From Anaerolineaceae bacterium (lineage in GTDB: Bacteria; Chloroflexota; Anaerolineae; Anaerolineales; Anaerolineaceae): a stretch of 64,000 nt of DNA. The stretch covers positions 124,001 to 188,000 of the forward strand of contig JAJUGU010000005.1 in NCBI GenBank assembly GCA_029265815.1, in the 5' to 3' direction. Under the pieces are notes generated by a model. It did no database searches, was not told the origin of the DNA, and saw only the letters and a program-made list of their open reading frames with translations. Position 1 is the first letter of the stretch; every line of letters begins with the position of its first letter. A program made the translations under genes and the position numbers. This document shows, one piece after another, positions 1 to 11,900 of this stretch.

Positions 1-584
1 CCTTGCAGAAAATCCTCGTCTTCCACATGAGCCAGCAGGTAGCCGTTAGCATAGAGAGCAAGCTCATGACCTACGCAATCGAAGCGCAGGTGATTAACCG
101 TTGTGCCGTCTGCCACTTTATCGGTAGGCTGTAATTTTTCACCGCTGAGCAGGATATTTTCACCATCGAAACGTTTGCCAATCGCATAATACCCATCGCT
201 GCCAACAATACCAAAGTAGAAATGATCCACGTCCTGATAGCGGCAGATCAGACCATAAGTGTTGCTGACCGGCCCATCGACCCGGGCGGCGTCAACCTCA
301 ATGTTCACATCCTTCAGATCCAGCCCGGGGTTTGCCCAAAGGTCAAGGTTGGGCTGTTTCACCCAGATGAGATATCCGCCCTTGACATAAACGGTCTGCC
401 CGTCATCCCCTGTGTCGATATCCCAGCCTGAAAACGGGCTGGAGAATTCGTCATAGAAGAGCACATTGGTTTTGGTATCAGGTGTGGGATTGCCCCTGAG
501 CTCATTCACAACCTCAAGGATGTCGCAGCCCGAGAGGGTGAACAGAAGGATGAGGGTCAGAGAAAAGCGAACGAAGATTTTCAC
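1..584 (-). CDS. Lipoprotein with LamG-like/DUF1080-like domain (3' end outside window)
   Basis: This minus-strand reading frame runs off the left edge, so the C-terminus is missing. I choose the GTG start at 582-584 because the product opens with a lipoprotein signal (MKIFVRFSLTLILLF, lipobox LSGC), with an AGGAA ribosome site upstream. After the Cys the chain reads FYDEFSS...FSGWD, then strand-rich sequence with RVDGPVSNTYGLICRYQ and DHFYFGIVGSDGYYAIG. This order (D-F-S...GW, then 'YG..CRY' and 'YYF.I..DG.Y.I') is usual for extracytoplasmic beta-sandwich domains of the LamG/3-keto-disaccharide hydrolase-like type. The role is probably glycan binding or an unknown surface function. The lipoprotein at 54097-54822 has the same layout, so the two are likely paralogues. 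Confidence 0.72.
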   Translation of the reverse strand, partial: MKIFVRFSLTLILLFTLSGCDILEVVNELRGNPTPDTKTNVLFYDEFSSPFSGWDIDTGDDGQTVYVKGGYLIWVKQPNLDLWANPGLDLKDVNIEVDAARVDGPVSNTYGLICRYQDVDHFYFGIVGSDGYYAIGKRFDGENILLSGEKLQPTDKVADGTTVNHLRFDCVGHELALYANGYLLAHVEDEDFLQ

Positions 585-620
585 AAGGGGTTCCTGAAGA
601 ATCAGTCAATGTTGAAATTG

Positions 621-650
621 ATTATATCTCATGCGGAAAATGCAGATCAA
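621..650 (-). promoter_or_regulatory. Probable sigma70 promoter of the left-edge lipoprotein
   Basis: On the minus strand there is TTGATC (650-645), an 18-base spacer and TATAAT (626-621), giving a leader of about 30 bases before the GTG start at 584. The rest of the 585-893 gap is AT-rich and shows no gene or clear terminator. Confidence 0.45.
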
Positions 651-893
651 CCGTGAATATCAACCAACTCACCCAATTTGAACGAAATTGCGTGAATGGT
701 TTTTCTCAATGGATCAATCGTCAGGAGTATATTTGATCTGCCTTATAAATGATGAAACCGAGTCGCGCTGACATCATCTACCGCTGATGGATCGAAACGA
801 TATTTACAGTAGATCAATGATGATGCCGATCTTACGAGGGGATGTGGTTCTTTGCTGTTGTGGTCAATCCTTGCAAGCCCGTTCCAGCCAGGC

Positions 894-2720
894 TCACTCT
901 TCCCCTGCCGCCGCGGCCATCTCACGCGCGTGTTCCACATATTCCAGCGATTGGTGACGGAAATAAGTGTTATAGAGCAAAGCGTAATGCCCGCCCTGTG
1001 CCAGCAGCCCCAGGTGGTTCCCCTCTTCAATGATGCGCCCGTTTTCCATGACAATAATGCGGTCGGCGGATTTAACAGTTGATAACCTGTGCGCAATCAA
1101 TATACTGGTCGACTGCTGCAGGATCAGGTCAAGCGCCTGCTGGATTTGCCATTCGGTAAAAGGATCGATACTGGCTGTGGCTTCATCGAGGATGAAAATT
1201 GCCGGATGCTGCACAAGCACACGCATCAACGCCACGAGCTGGCGTTGCCCCATCGAGAGCCGGGTACCGCGTTCGCCGACTTCGGTGGCCAACCCCTGCG
1301 GCAGGGTATCGAGCCATTCTCCATCTCCAATCTTCCGGGCAAGCGAGAGAATTTCTTTTACTGTCGCGTCACGCCGGGCGTAACGGATGTTCTCTTCGAC
1401 CGTACCAGAAAAAAGGAAAGGCACCTGCGAAACCACGCCTAGCCTGCGCCGATAATCCTCGAGGTTGAAACTGCGGATGTCGTGCCCGTCAATCAAAATA
1501 CGGCCTTCTTGAAATTCATAGAAACGCGCAATCAATTTGGCAATGGATGTCTTCCCCGCACCGGTGTGCCCCACGATGGCCAGGTTCTCACCCGCGTCGA
1601 TCCTGAGATTAAACCCCGAAAGGATCTGTTCGCTTTCTTTGTAATGAAAACTGACATTTTCAAAGGTGATCTGACCTTTCAACAAAGGCACCGCATCTGC
1701 CGCGGTCTGCACCACGGCTGTGGGAGTATCGATGAGAGCGAACACTCGTTCAGAGGCTGACAACCCGTTCTGGATCGAACTCCAGAATGATGTCAGGTTC
1801 ATGATCGGAAAGAGAAAACGGTCGAGACTGCTGATAAAAAGATACCAGGCTCCGAGGGTGACCACCCCGGCAATAACGCTGTGACCGCCAGCCAGCACCA
1901 TTACACCCGTTGCGATCATCGCGATCGCGTTGAGGGTCGGAAACACAACCGCCAGAGCCAGCCCGCGCCTGACGTTGACTTTGTAAGAAGTGTCATTTGC
2001 AGCAGTAAACTCGTCATAGATACTGGCTTCTTGGCGGAAGTTCTTGGCTACCGAAATGCCGCTGACGGTTTCTTTGATCGTGGCATTCACGTTAGCCATG
2101 GCGCGCATTCCCTGACGGGTGACCTTGCGGGCGACCGTGCGGTAGAGAATACCCAGTACGGTCACAATGGGGATCAGGGCAAAAACATAGAGAGAAAGTT
2201 TCCACTCAATGATCAGCAGGATAACCGCCAAAATAAGAGCTTCAATAAACATGCTGCCTACATCAGTGATCAGCGATACCAGTTCGCCAAAATCACGCGT
2301 ATCGGAGGTGATGCGCGAAACGATCTTTCCAGATGAGAATTCATCATAAAACGAAAGGTCGTGTTCCACTGAGGCGGTGTACGCCTGCGTGGAAAGTTCA
2401 GCAACCACCTCAGCAATGGCAGTGGTGATAAGACGCCGCAGTGCCCAGTTGCAGAGCCACATGATCAGTCCTATAGCCATCACCGCGCCCGCAACCGCGA
2501 TCACCCCCCACAGCGTTGGCACCCCTTCCAGCAGGTCTACCCCGCGGCTGACGGTAACCGGCATCAATGAACCGGCTCCGGCGATGGCCAGGGTGAGAAA
2601 AGAGATCAGCACCAGGCGCTTCCACTGCGGTTTGAAATAACCAACAATGCGTTTTACCAGGTCGCTGTCTGAATATGTCCGGTCGTATTTTTCTGCGTCA
2701 AGCCCGTCAAAGAATCCCAT
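894..2720 (-). CDS. ABC exporter half-transporter (TMD-NBD), subunit with degenerate signature motif
   Basis: An ABC half-exporter of about 608 residues. Six membrane helices lie in residues ~30-320, followed by a nucleotide-binding domain with Walker A GHTGAGKTS, signature LSMGQRQ, Walker B FILDEATASID and switch region AHRLS. The ATG at 2720 is chosen over the TTG four codons upstream because GAAGGGA lies just before it. It follows the gene at 2804-4564 by 83 bases, and the two must form a heterodimer: this subunit keeps the catalytic Glu after Walker B but has LSMGQ instead of LSGGQ, while its partner has the reverse pattern. Heterodimeric exporters such as TM287/288 and BmrCD export drugs, lipids or peptides. 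The substrate cannot be read from the sequence. Confidence 0.9.
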   Translation of the reverse strand: MGFFDGLDAEKYDRTYSDSDLVKRIVGYFKPQWKRLVLISFLTLAIAGAGSLMPVTVSRGVDLLEGVPTLWGVIAVAGAVMAIGLIMWLCNWALRRLITTAIAEVVAELSTQAYTASVEHDLSFYDEFSSGKIVSRITSDTRDFGELVSLITDVGSMFIEALILAVILLIIEWKLSLYVFALIPIVTVLGILYRTVARKVTRQGMRAMANVNATIKETVSGISVAKNFRQEASIYDEFTAANDTSYKVNVRRGLALAVVFPTLNAIAMIATGVMVLAGGHSVIAGVVTLGAWYLFISSLDRFLFPIMNLTSFWSSIQNGLSASERVFALIDTPTAVVQTAADAVPLLKGQITFENVSFHYKESEQILSGFNLRIDAGENLAIVGHTGAGKTSIAKLIARFYEFQEGRILIDGHDIRSFNLEDYRRRLGVVSQVPFLFSGTVEENIRYARRDATVKEILSLARKIGDGEWLDTLPQGLATEVGERGTRLSMGQRQLVALMRVLVQHPAIFILDEATASIDPFTEWQIQQALDLILQQSTSILIAHRLSTVKSADRIIVMENGRIIEEGNHLGLLAQGGHYALLYNTYFRHQSLEYVEHAREMAAAAGEE

Positions 2721-2803
2721 AATTCCCTTCAAGAACCGTAAACCGGGTTTCGAGATCTACATCACATTCTGATTCGTGGCTCTCGAAAACCAGATCTTTT
2801 GAT

Positions 2804-4564
2804 TTATTCACTAAATATTCTGCGATACGCCTCGCTGGTTTGCATCAGCTCTTCATGCGTGCCAGAGGCTGCCAGCCTGCCATTCTTCACCACCAGGATG
2901 AGATCAGCCCAACGGATTTGTGAAAGGCGGTGCGTGATGATAAAAGTGGTACGTCCGCGCGCTGCTGCATAAATGGCACGCTGGATTTTATCTTCGGTGG
3001 CAGAGTCAATGGCGCTGGTTGAATCATCCAGCATCAGAATGCGCGGATCGGTCAAGAAAGCACGTGCCAGTGCCAGACGTTGGCGCTGCCCGCCTGAAAG
3101 AGTGATCCCGCGTTCGCCAATGACGGTATCGTACCCCTTTTCAAAAGACATAATGAAATCATGCGCCTGGGCGGCCATGGCTGCCGCCTCGATTTCTGAT
3201 CGTGTGGCACCGGGTTTCCCAAAGGCAATATTCTCAGCGATGGTGCGCGAGAAGAGAAAAATATCCTGCTCGATAATTGAGATGCTGCGCCGCAGGTTTT
3301 CAAGGTTCCATTCGCGTACGTCCACACCGTCCACCAGCACCTGCCCGCCAGTGACATCATAGGTGCGGTTGATCAACCTCACCAGCGAAGTCTTGCCCGA
3401 CCCTGTCTGCCCGACAATCGCCACGGTCTGACCGGGCTGAACATTGAAGCTCACGTTTTCAAGAACCGATTCTCCGCTTTCGTAGCGGAAAGTCACATTG
3501 CGGAACTCAACCTCCCCGCGTAATGGCCGCGCATACCCGCTGGTATTTTGATCAAGATTGTTTTCGCGGTTCATGACATCAAGGATGCGTTTCGCGCCCG
3601 CCAATCCGAGAGAGATGCGCGAATAAGCCCACAGCGACGCGAAGGTTGGAAAATCAAGCATCAACAGCAGACCAAAATAACCCACCACGCCGCCGATATC
3701 CACCAGCCCCTGACGGTAGAGAAGCAAAACGTGCAGCAATCCCGCGCCAAGCGCTACAGCGTAAAGCAGCATGGGCAGGAACCTGGCTTCCTTACGCCCC
3801 TGGGCAATGACCGCATCTTTATAGCGGATAACATTGCGCTTGAAGAGATCAATCTCACCGGTTTCCTGCGCAGATCCTTTAACCGTCTCGATTCCATCAA
3901 GGGATTCGTTCAAACGAATGTTGAGCCCGCCGAAAGATTCGCGCACTTCCTCGGTGATTGGGGCCAGCCCGCGCATGTAGATTTTGAGGGTGACGAAATA
4001 CAGCACAACAAAAATACACGGAACGAGCAGCAGCGATGGATGATAACGCGGTGCGTAGAGGATCGGAAAGACCAAAAAGGTCAGTGACCCCACAACCATG
4101 TTCAGCCCCGGGCTGAAGAGGAAGTTGACCTCACGCACGTCATTGGTGGCACGCGCCATCGTATCACCCACCGGCTGCAGGTTGTGAAATGTCATGCTCT
4201 TGCTGAGCAGGCTGGCGTATAACTCGCGGCGTACATTGCGCTCGATACGCTGCGCGCAGAACTCGAAGCCAAAGTTACGTGAAAATTGCAAAATCCCTCT
4301 GGCCACTCCAGCCGCGACAATGATCAAAAAGATTCTAAAAAGTGCGTTTGGATTAAACACCGGCGCAGAAACGACATTGAAAGCTTCGCCGACCTGCACC
4401 TGCCCGACAGCCATCAGCGCAGCGTTGCCAAAAGCACCAACAAGGGCGATGAGCAGGACCCACCACTGACGCAGGGAATGGGAAATGATCCAGCGCACGG
4501 GTGAGCGGCGGTCCGTTGTATATTGCGGGGGGATGGTGAATTCAGCAGTTGTTTCCTGTATCAT
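2804..4564 (-). CDS. ABC exporter half-transporter (TMD-NBD), subunit with degenerate Walker B
   Basis: First gene of the exporter pair. An N-terminal tail of about 35 residues precedes six membrane helices and an NBD with Walker A GQTGSGKTS, canonical signature LSGGQRQRLA and Walker B ILMLDDSTSAID. The residue after the Walker B Asp is Asp instead of the catalytic Glu, the hallmark of the inactive ATP site in heterodimeric exporters. The paired subunit (894-2720) carries the matching altered signature motif. The start is uncertain: ATG at 4564 is taken, but a GTG at 4585 is in frame and neither has a strong ribosome site. Inference: one unit with the downstream gene, exporting an unknown substrate. 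Confidence 0.9.
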   Translation of the reverse strand: MIQETTAEFTIPPQYTTDRRSPVRWIISHSLRQWWVLLIALVGAFGNAALMAVGQVQVGEAFNVVSAPVFNPNALFRIFLIIVAAGVARGILQFSRNFGFEFCAQRIERNVRRELYASLLSKSMTFHNLQPVGDTMARATNDVREVNFLFSPGLNMVVGSLTFLVFPILYAPRYHPSLLLVPCIFVVLYFVTLKIYMRGLAPITEEVRESFGGLNIRLNESLDGIETVKGSAQETGEIDLFKRNVIRYKDAVIAQGRKEARFLPMLLYAVALGAGLLHVLLLYRQGLVDIGGVVGYFGLLLMLDFPTFASLWAYSRISLGLAGAKRILDVMNRENNLDQNTSGYARPLRGEVEFRNVTFRYESGESVLENVSFNVQPGQTVAIVGQTGSGKTSLVRLINRTYDVTGGQVLVDGVDVREWNLENLRRSISIIEQDIFLFSRTIAENIAFGKPGATRSEIEAAAMAAQAHDFIMSFEKGYDTVIGERGITLSGGQRQRLALARAFLTDPRILMLDDSTSAIDSATEDKIQRAIYAAARGRTTFIITHRLSQIRWADLILVVKNGRLAASGTHEELMQTSEAYRRIFSE

Positions 4565-4655
4565 GGCAAGAGTTAAGTCTATCACGACTTGACGCAGCAG
4601 ACTTCAAAAAGACATAATATTTTAAGGTTTAAATCATGTGATCGAAATATTGGTA

Positions 4656-4680
4656 AGGGGCAGGCTTCATACCTGCCCCT
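4656..4680 (-). terminator. Stem-loop after the 4707-5822 gene
   Basis: Perfect 9-base arms AGGGGCAGG / CCTGCCCCT around a 7-base loop, just downstream of the minus-strand membrane protein gene. The following T-tract is weak. A near copy of this hairpin lies at 5908-5935. Confidence 0.55.
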
Positions 4681-4706
4681 TTGCACAAATTAAAAGCCCG
4701 AATAGG

Positions 4707-5822
4707 TTAAGACTCCGGCATCACAGGGGGCTGTGCCAGCGGCGGCGGGGTATTGATACCCTGTAACTTGCGGAAGGTAAGCGTCCAGACATTCGATGAA
4801 TACACAGTGAACGCGCCACCCAAGAAACTGAGCGGTAAAAACACTACCATGAAGAAGGTCATGAGCGCTATAAAACCGCCAATGATCCAGGGCCACACCT
4901 CAGGAGCAAACAGACTGGTGATGCCATACGCAATTCCACCCGGAACGGCCGCCACGATCGCGCCGGGCACCACCAGCAGCAGGTAAGCAGGGATGAGAAG
5001 GAATACAGCGATCATCATCGCCACGCCCACCCCAATGCCCACACCCACCATCACCAGACCCATGAGGAAAGTGTTTTTAAAATTGGTCTTATAGAGCGTC
5101 CACCCACGGCGGAAAGACTCCCACACGCCCGCGTTTTCGAGCGTGTTGTAACGTGCCACGTACTGGCGGAGCAGTGAGACAAACCACATGAAGATGGAAA
5201 AGGCAATGATCAGCAGAACAAAGATGATCATCCCGATGATTAAACCGGTGTTCAATGAGGCGGTCACAGAATCTGCAAGCCGAAATGCCATCCAGACAAT
5301 CAGCCCCACCAGGGTCATCACGATCGCGAAGGCCGGGGTGCCGATCAGCAGGTCGATCAGAAACAGACGCCAGGCGCGCCGGTTCCAGCCCAGCTTCCAT
5401 GCCTCTTTAAAGCGATATTTCGCGCCGCTCTGCTCGTGCTCATCCACCAGGCGCATCACCGCCGTTTCAGAAGGATAACGGACGAGTGCCAGGAGCAATC
5501 CAATAACGATGGAAAACAGGATAATGCCGCCGATCAGCCAGGCCATGGTTTCAAAAGCCTTCTGTTCGGTGGCAAAAAGCGGAGCAATATTGTGCTCGAT
5601 CCAATCCTCCACTTCAGGGTACCACGCTGGAGGTGTAAAGTTGTGGATAACACCGCCGTCTTCGAAATTGGCCGAGTAACCCGAGCTGCTGCCGCCACCT
5701 CCACCACCGCCGCTGCTGCTCGCACCACCGCTTAACGCCAGCAAGAGAGCAAACAGCCATAAGAGTTTATACGACCACAGGATCTGCCACGCACGTTTAA
5801 GCACACTTCCAATATTGAACAT
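4707..5822 (-). CDS. Polytopic membrane protein with Gly/Ser-rich extracytoplasmic linker
   Basis: A protein of about 371 residues starting at the ATG at 5822, which has a strong AAGGAG site. It opens with an amphipathic segment (VLKRAWQILWSYKLLWLF), then a first membrane helix, then a striking Gly/Ser run (ASSSGGGGGGGSSSG) before a soluble stretch. Five to six more hydrophobic segments follow, with long Ile/Val/Gly runs. The 'W..LW..KLLWLFA' opening and the late PL..LGGAF.VY.S..WTL..R element resemble the membrane domains of DUF975/GDPD-anchor-like proteins, but I cannot name the family with confidence. The function is unknown. It stands alone between two similar hairpins. Confidence 0.75.
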   Translation of the reverse strand: MFNIGSVLKRAWQILWSYKLLWLFALLLALSGGASSSGGGGGGGSSSGYSANFEDGGVIHNFTPPAWYPEVEDWIEHNIAPLFATEQKAFETMAWLIGGIILFSIVIGLLLALVRYPSETAVMRLVDEHEQSGAKYRFKEAWKLGWNRRAWRLFLIDLLIGTPAFAIVMTLVGLIVWMAFRLADSVTASLNTGLIIGMIIFVLLIIAFSIFMWFVSLLRQYVARYNTLENAGVWESFRRGWTLYKTNFKNTFLMGLVMVGVGIGVGVAMMIAVFLLIPAYLLLVVPGAIVAAVPGGIAYGITSLFAPEVWPWIIGGFIALMTFFMVVFLPLSFLGGAFTVYSSNVWTLTFRKLQGINTPPPLAQPPVMPES

Positions 5823-5907
5823 TTGAGACTCCTTAAATTTGAACCTACCACCATATACGTAATCTGCACCCAAAAAGACGCATTGAATTCGTAGAAAAAC
5901 GATCACA

Positions 5908-5935
5908 AAGGGGCAGGTCCGAAAACCCGCCCCTT
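5908..5935 (-). terminator. Stem-loop after the giant beta-helix gene
   Basis: Arms AAGGGGCAGGT / ACCCGCCCCTT (one mismatch), 55 bases past the stop of the 5990-12715 gene. It has nearly the same sequence as the hairpin at 4656-4680. Confidence 0.5.
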
Positions 5936-5989
5936 CAATGAATAACTGGTGATCGTCTGCCACCATCCAGCGGATGATGCACTCAATGC

Positions 5990-8900
5990 TTATGCGTCGC
6001 GCGTGTAAAGGTTCAGGTCTCCAGAGAAGTCACTATCATTGCCATAATAGAGAGTACGCAGCAAAGTCAGCGGGTATGGTTTGGCAGTGATGGCCGGATC
6101 AGCGAAATAGATTTCAATACCGCTGCCGGTGTTGCCAACAAAAACGCTGTCTGTGAAGGTTACTGATCCGCTGTCGATCTGGAGGAAGATACCATCCGTG
6201 GCGTAGAATTCTTCAACCCGGTCACCGTCGCTATCATAAACACCGTTGTTGAGAGAAATGACCTTGTTGATAGCCGCTCCGCTTCCCGCCTGGCCGTTGA
6301 TGCCATACCTGTTATTTTGAATCAGAGCGTTGTTAATCGTAATCTTTCCGGTTGTTGTGAGCACCACACCGCCGTTGTTATTGATGACATCCAGGCGGTT
6401 GAGGGTGATGCCGCCAGCGCCGGCGTTGATGGTGATCGAATCACCGACAAACGAATCGTTGAATTCATTCTTGTAGTAGGTGCCGAGGAGTGTGAACGAA
6501 CCAGAGGTATCGACGTAAAGGCTGCGGTCATTTCTGCTGGAGATAATGGAATCCAGAATGACATTGCCGTTGGAATGGATCCTGATCCCGTATCCAGAAT
6601 CGTTATTCCCGTTCGACCACATATAAGCACGTTTAACCGTGATGTCGCCAGAGGTTGAAGTGATATCCAATCCATCGCCATACGGGAAAACGCTTTGAAT
6701 CTTATCCACCCACACGGGCCCGGCTGCAGAAATGCGAATACCGTCAGAGAGGTGGCTGTCGCTGCCCGCTCCTTGGACAGTGATGTTCGTCAGTTTCACA
6801 GATGAGGGTTTCCCAACGCCGAAATCATCACCAACCAAAATCGCGTGGTAGAGGGTGTCGTTAGAAGAGATATTGCTCAACACCGCAGGTCCCTGCGTAA
6901 AGACCACCAACCCATATCCCCCGTTATGGCTGGTGAAGTACATCTGCCCTGGTTTGGAGGTTGATGTGGCCTGCACCCCGCCAGTGGTCACGCCAACAGC
7001 AGTACCTCCAACACTATTATCGAGATAGACTCCATCAGTACCATTGTATTCAATGTAAAGGTTCTTGGTGGTGGTCAGTTTAATCAGACCGGACGAATGG
7101 ATATCCAATCCCCTGTATTGATTTGAATCCACCCAACGTTCAAGGGTGTAAACAAGCGTCACACCCGGTTTAACTGTGCCAGAGGAAACCTGGTTGTTCA
7201 CATAGATGCCGTTTCCTGAATTTCTACCCGTTCCCACGTTAGTAAGGGTCACAGTACCTTTTGAGTAGATCGTCAGACCATCAGATCCATTCACACCGAT
7301 CCATTCGCCGGTGGTGTTATTGACCGTTACAGATCCGGTGCCTGTAGTATTATCGATATAAATACCACTCCAACGGTTCCACATACCACCAACGCTGGTG
7401 AGCAATACATTGCCTGTAGAATATATTTCCACTCCATAACCATTGACGGCTTTATTGAAAGACACCTTGGTGATCGTCACTGGCTGCGCTGTCGCTGCAC
7501 CACTGTTGTTGATCATGGCGCCATAGAGCGAACCTGACGACTCTCCAGTAGTCCAAGAAATTGCACCTGCGGCATAAACCTGAGCATTCTTGTAGTAGTT
7601 ATCCAACACAACCGTGCGGTTAACCGTGATCGGTTTGCCAGGTACCGGGCTGTTAAGATTGATCCCGGCGTACAGGTTCTCGTTGGCTTTGATGTCGCTC
7701 ATTGTGATACTGCCGTCGGTGTAAATCCGCACGCCGTTCCAACCGTTTCTATTGAAATTGTTTGTGGGGCGGGCTGTACTGCGGGCGATGATAACATTAC
7801 CCTCGGTGTTGATTTCCACACCGTTGGCATAGGAAGATGGAAACGCCGATTCAGAATCTACGTTGAGACCGATGTGATACATGCCGCCATCTGCAAACAT
7901 GTAAGCATGCAGCAGGATGCGATAGTCCCCTGGCTGCAGGATATAGTGCGGCACATCATCACCATCATAGTAATCGGCGAAGAGAGAATTGCCATCGCTG
8001 TCGTAGAGGTCCCAGTAGCCGTCGAAATCCAGGTAGACATCAAGGGCTAGGTCGTAATCGATTTCGGTGACGGTGAAAACCCAGCTGGCTTCGTTTCCAC
8101 CGTAGATTAAGCCATAGTTGTCGATATCGGTCTTGAAGAAGCCTGGCAGGTTAGCGGTCATGCTGCTGTCGAGATTTATCGTGTGCCCGCGATCATAGTT
8201 CCCCTCTACATCCACGCCTTTCAACGTCACTGCACCCTTTGAATTGACGTACAGGCCAAAATTATTGTAATTGAAATTGCTATCGGTGATGCTTACCCCG
8301 GCCGGTGTCAGACTGGCACTGGAAGAGTTATCAAGATAAGCACCATAGATATAGGAATTTTCAGGGTCATAATTTGCGGTGGCATTGACCCGATTGAGCG
8401 TGATAGCGCCGGAAGTCGTTACGGTGATTCCGTTTTCATGGTTATCGATAGCGTCCACATCCGTTAGGGTCACCGCACCTTTTGCATAAATGTTCAAACC
8501 CTGCCCATGCGAACCATAGATCTTTACTTTTGTAAGCGTAACAGGGGCGGCAGCAGAAGACATATCATTGATCATCACACCGTAACCGTCATTGTTTCTA
8601 ATCATGCCGGTTGTCCAGTTGACGGCCCCCAGGGTAATCAGCGTCATCCCATGATTATGATTATCCTCGACGGTGATATCGGTGATGGTTGTGGTCTTGG
8701 CTTCGGTCATGGATTGGATATAGATTCCCTGGTCAAAGTTGCGTGCCACGTATGTGGAACCCAGTCTGATATTGCCATTGGTGAAGATGCCAAGACCATA
8801 CCCGGTATTTTCGGTTACCCTGTTGGTTTTCCCCGTGGAAGACTTGCCAACAAGCACGTCACCGGTGCCATAGGTGTTGTCAATCGTAATACCGGATGCC

Positions 8901-11900
8901 GGGAATGTGAAATCACGATCGACAATCCCTTCATGATCGCTGACCGAGAGCCTGTATCCGAATGGCGTCGTGTACCAGGGCCACATCTCAACGAAATATG
9001 TTCCACCGCTGACGATTCCTGCATCGATGCTGACAGGATCATCAGAATCCACTACGGCCGTTCCCAGCCAGTTCCAGTATTGGTCATACAGCTGGATTTC
9101 ACCGAGGAATGTGTCTGAATTGAAATCGATCACAAGTTCCACAGCATCAGGAACATCAAACCAGAAGTACAGATCGCCATTCCCCAGCCCCTCAATGGTC
9201 TCTCCATAACCAATGGATGCATCTTTGTAAGCGTTCGAAGTGGAGGTAACCCCATTGATAGTCACCGTTCCGCGAGATTTGATATCGATGCCGGTAGAAC
9301 CTGAGCGAGAGACGTTGACGTTGGTGAGCGTCACCGGTTTGTTGGTCGCGGCATACCGGTTGTTGATCATAATACCACTGGATTGATTTTCATAAACATC
9401 CAGGTTGGTCAGAGTAACCGGGCCGTAAGTATAGATATAGAGCCCAACGCCCTCGTAGGTGTTGCCGATGGAATTGATGAATCCGCCGGTAGAGGTCATG
9501 GTCACCCCGCCGCTGGCCGGGATCACGGTCAACGATCCACTGGCTGGCGCGCTGATGAAAATACCCGTGTTAACGTTGCCGTAAGCATCAATATTGTTCA
9601 GAGTGACCAGTCCGATGGTGTAAATGTTCAGACCAAATTCACCGTTGTTGCTGATTGCATTGGTGCCGGTGAGTGAAACCGCTCCGCTTCCTTTGCACGC
9701 GCCAGAATCAAGGAGGCAGTTAACTACTTCAATGCCGGTAGAACCGTTTTCATTGGAAGAAATGTTGCTCATGGTTACAGCACCGATGGAGGTGATGCGC
9801 AGCCCCACCCAGCCAGATCGATAGATATCAAGGCTGCCGGCTGTGACCGTCTTGGAGGTGAGGGCGATCGAATTGTCGAGAGTCGCGCCGTCTCTTTGGT
9901 TGCGGTGCAGGCTGGTATTCATCAATTTAATATTGCCCGCACTTCTGACAAAGATACCTGCGTTCGTGTTATTCGATACCCGGGGATTCGGATTTTTGCT
10001 TGATCCCTGGATAATCACATCTGCACTGCCGAAGGAATTGTCAATATAGATGCCGGTATTGTAAGGCGCACTGTTGGCATAGGGAATGGTGGCATTGTAC
10101 CGGTAGTTCAACAGGTAGGTATAGTCATCCTGCCAGTCGCTGTTCCATACCATCGAAAGGTAATACTCGCCGGTTGTCGGCAGGGTCAAAATGCCTGATT
10201 CAAAGGGATCCGACCAGTATCCAGATTCATCTGACCAGAGCAAATCGCCGTTTGAGGCATCATACAGTTCCATCGCAGCGTAACCGGTGTAATTCATGGT
10301 AATTGAAATCTGCGCGCCGGACTCGCCCAAAAAATTGAACCAGGTCTGGTCAACGGCGTACCCGCTGAGATCGATGCTCTGGTATTGAGGGAGCATCATG
10401 CCCGAGTTGTTAAAAGAATCAACGCCGTTCAGAGTGACCGTACCCTTGGAGAGGATTTCGATGCCGTTGCCGTGCGCCCGCTCAACAGTGACATCTGTCA
10501 GTTTCACCGGTTGAGCAGTGGTCACACTGCTGTTGTCAATGTAAATGCCCCGCTGCCCCGGCTGATAAACGGAAACAGAAGTGAGTGTCACAGCCCCCTT
10601 GCTGGTGATGTAGAAGCCGTACGCATCAACATAATTGGCCGCGGCATTGCTGATGGTTACTCCGCCGCTGCCAAAAGTGTTGTTGAGGTTGAACCCGGAA
10701 CCGCCGTAACTCTCACTCCAAGACTGATCAACCCATACCGAATCGATCGTGATGGCTCCCTTACTGTAAACCGTCACCGCCGTATCACCGGTGTTGGAAA
10801 GATTCACTCCCGTGATCTTTACGGTACTTCCTGATGGATTGAAATGATCACCAACGATGATGCCACCCTGGGTGTTGTTATTCATACGCATAGGGAAGGA
10901 AGATTTGCCATTAATCGCCACCGGCCCGTTAGAAAAGACCTCCAAACCCACAAGACCATTGGCGTCAAACTTGCTCTGCTGCGGGTAACCGAGCACTTCT
11001 GGTAAAGAATTGAGAGTCACACCGCCAGTTTTGCCCGGAAAATTGTTGACCACATACAGACCTGAGCCTGTGTTCACGCGGGCAGAAATACCGGTGATCG
11101 TCACGGCACCTGCCGCATAAATGTCTAAACCATCAAATGTACCCGCAATGCCGTTAAAACTGAAATCCATTGTGGTCTGGTACGGATTGAGGATGGTAAC
11201 CGATCCGGCACCAAGACATTTTATTCCATCAAAAAGGCAGGTATCAATAATTGCACCTTCATTTGAATTATAAGTAGCATTCACGTAAGAAAAGGTAACG
11301 TTGCCTTTTGCGTGAACCCGTAAGCCTTCAGTAGTATTGTTATTGAAGCTGCTGTCTGAGATGCTAACTGTGGTTGAGCTTTGCGTGCTGCCATTCCAGT
11401 AATCATCCGTAACCAGCAAACCCTGATAGCCATTGTAAGCCGCGGTAACATTCTTTACCGTGACCGGCCCAATGGTCCATACCCAGATACCGGCATCCTC
11501 GTTGCCCTTGGCCTGTATATTCTCCAGTGTGACGGGCGCTATCGCAGCCTGGTTACGAATAAACAACCCCCCTCCCCAACCCTCATAGTTACCGACGTCA
11601 ACCAGAGTGTTATTGGAAAAGACACCGTTCTTGACCGTGACCGCACCCCTGGTTTCGATCACCATTCCGTCACCGCCGTTGCGGCTGGAAGAAACACCAT
11701 CAACGGTTACCGCCCCATTGGAGTAGATAAACGTGCCTTGGCCGTTATCTTCAACTTCAGAATTGGTGATGGTTACCGGGTAGGCCGTTGTGGTTGTCGA
11801 ATTATCCACCACCAGACCGACCCCGAGGTTTTCGGTTGTTGCTACCCCGCTGACTGTTACCCCGCCGCGCTGGTCGATGACCAATACGCCGTCGCCCGAT

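Noticed and set aside
5534-5735. Frames over the Gly/Ser-coding stretch
   Set aside because: Alanine/threonine-rich shadows of the poly-Gly/Ser segment in the membrane protein gene.
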